6,526 nucleotides of DNA from JBDIBB01 sp039812685. GTDB taxonomy: Bacteria > Acidobacteriota > Vicinamibacteria > Vicinamibacterales > JAFNAJ01. The DNA lies in NCBI GenBank assembly GCA_039812685.1, contig JBDIBB010000197.1, forward strand, positions 1 to 6,526, in the 5' to 3' direction. The notes below the pieces were generated by a model that was not told the DNA's origin, did not search any database, and saw only the letters and a list, made by a program, of their open reading frames with translations. Made by a program: the position numbers and the translations under genes. This document shows, piece by piece, positions 6,460-6,526 of the stretch. Positions within the stretch are counted from its first letter, which is position 1; each line of letters opens with the position of its first letter.

Positions 6460-6526
6460 GCCGAGATCGCTCAGAAACCTCACCTATGCCGCCATGCCGG
6501 CGGGATCAGGACGTGGGAGGAGGGCT

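Larger units (their letters stand above)
6389..6526 (-). promoter_or_regulatory. upstream region of the operon, likely to hold its promoter
   Basis: These 138 bases precede the first gene and contain no convincing coding region on either strand: stops occur in several frames and no recognisable protein emerges. The position makes it the probable promoter and leader of the operon. I could not pick out a credible -35/-10 pair; the sequence is too GC-rich and the lineage's sigma factor preferences are unknown. It holds an interrupted palindrome at 6441-6459 and a short stem at 6488-6502 (CCGCC and GGCGG flanking a 5-base loop). Near the right edge the plus strand reads GGGAGGAGGG, which could be a ribosome site for a divergent gene starting just outside the window. 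Confidence 0.4.

Noticed and set aside
6484..6526. Tail of an upstream minus-strand gene ending at TGA 6506 or TAG 6484
   Set aside because: Only 6 to 13 codons would be visible, with no recognisable sequence, so they cannot be told from chance stops.
1..6526. Transfer or ribosomal RNA genes, CRISPR arrays, insertion sequences
   Set aside because: No repeated spacer pattern, terminal inverted repeats, transposase motifs or RNA gene signatures were seen; nearly every base is accounted for by the minus-strand genes.

Overview
The window is a single compact, GC-rich bacterial operon read entirely from the minus strand. It holds five complete genes and the first seven codons of a sixth, with no intergenic gap above 4 bases between about 6388 and the left edge. 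The base composition is strongly G/C-biased and codon third positions are G/C. Together with the extended-SDR and FAD-oxidase content this suggests a high-GC Gram-negative-type bacterium. Acidobacteriota (Vicinamibacteria-like), myxobacterial or other GC-rich soil lineages are plausible, but nothing here fixes the taxon.

In transcription order (right to left): (i) 6388-4655, a 577-residue polytopic membrane protein resembling GT-C-fold glycosyltransferases; (ii) 4662-2644, a 672-residue GMC-family FAD oxidoreductase with a fused helical N-terminal domain of the kind seen in long-chain alcohol oxidases; (iii) 2660-1587, an NAD(P)-dependent extended SDR (epimerase/dehydratase/3-beta-HSD superfamily); (iv) 1590-487, a second, different extended SDR; (v) 482-18, a 154-residue protein with three membrane helices and a small cytosolic winged-helix-like tail; (vi) 21-1, the start of a further gene preceded by a strong GGAGG. 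The junctions are an 8-bp overlap, a 17-bp overlap, an ATGA overlap, a 4-bp gap and another ATGA overlap, so translation is probably coupled along the transcript. All five visible stop codons are TGA. About 138 bases upstream of the first gene (6389-6526) carry no supportable gene and are the likely site of the operon promoter.

The set (GT-C-like membrane protein, FAD alcohol oxidase, two SDRs, small membrane protein) suggests modification of a membrane-bound or lipid-linked substrate: oxidation of an alcohol by the GMC enzyme, reduction, epimerisation or dehydration by the SDRs, and a glycosyl-transfer step in the membrane. That pathway is inference. The individual family calls for the GMC and SDR proteins rest on clear motifs. 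The GT-C call rests on topology and weak motifs. The small membrane protein has no function I recognise.
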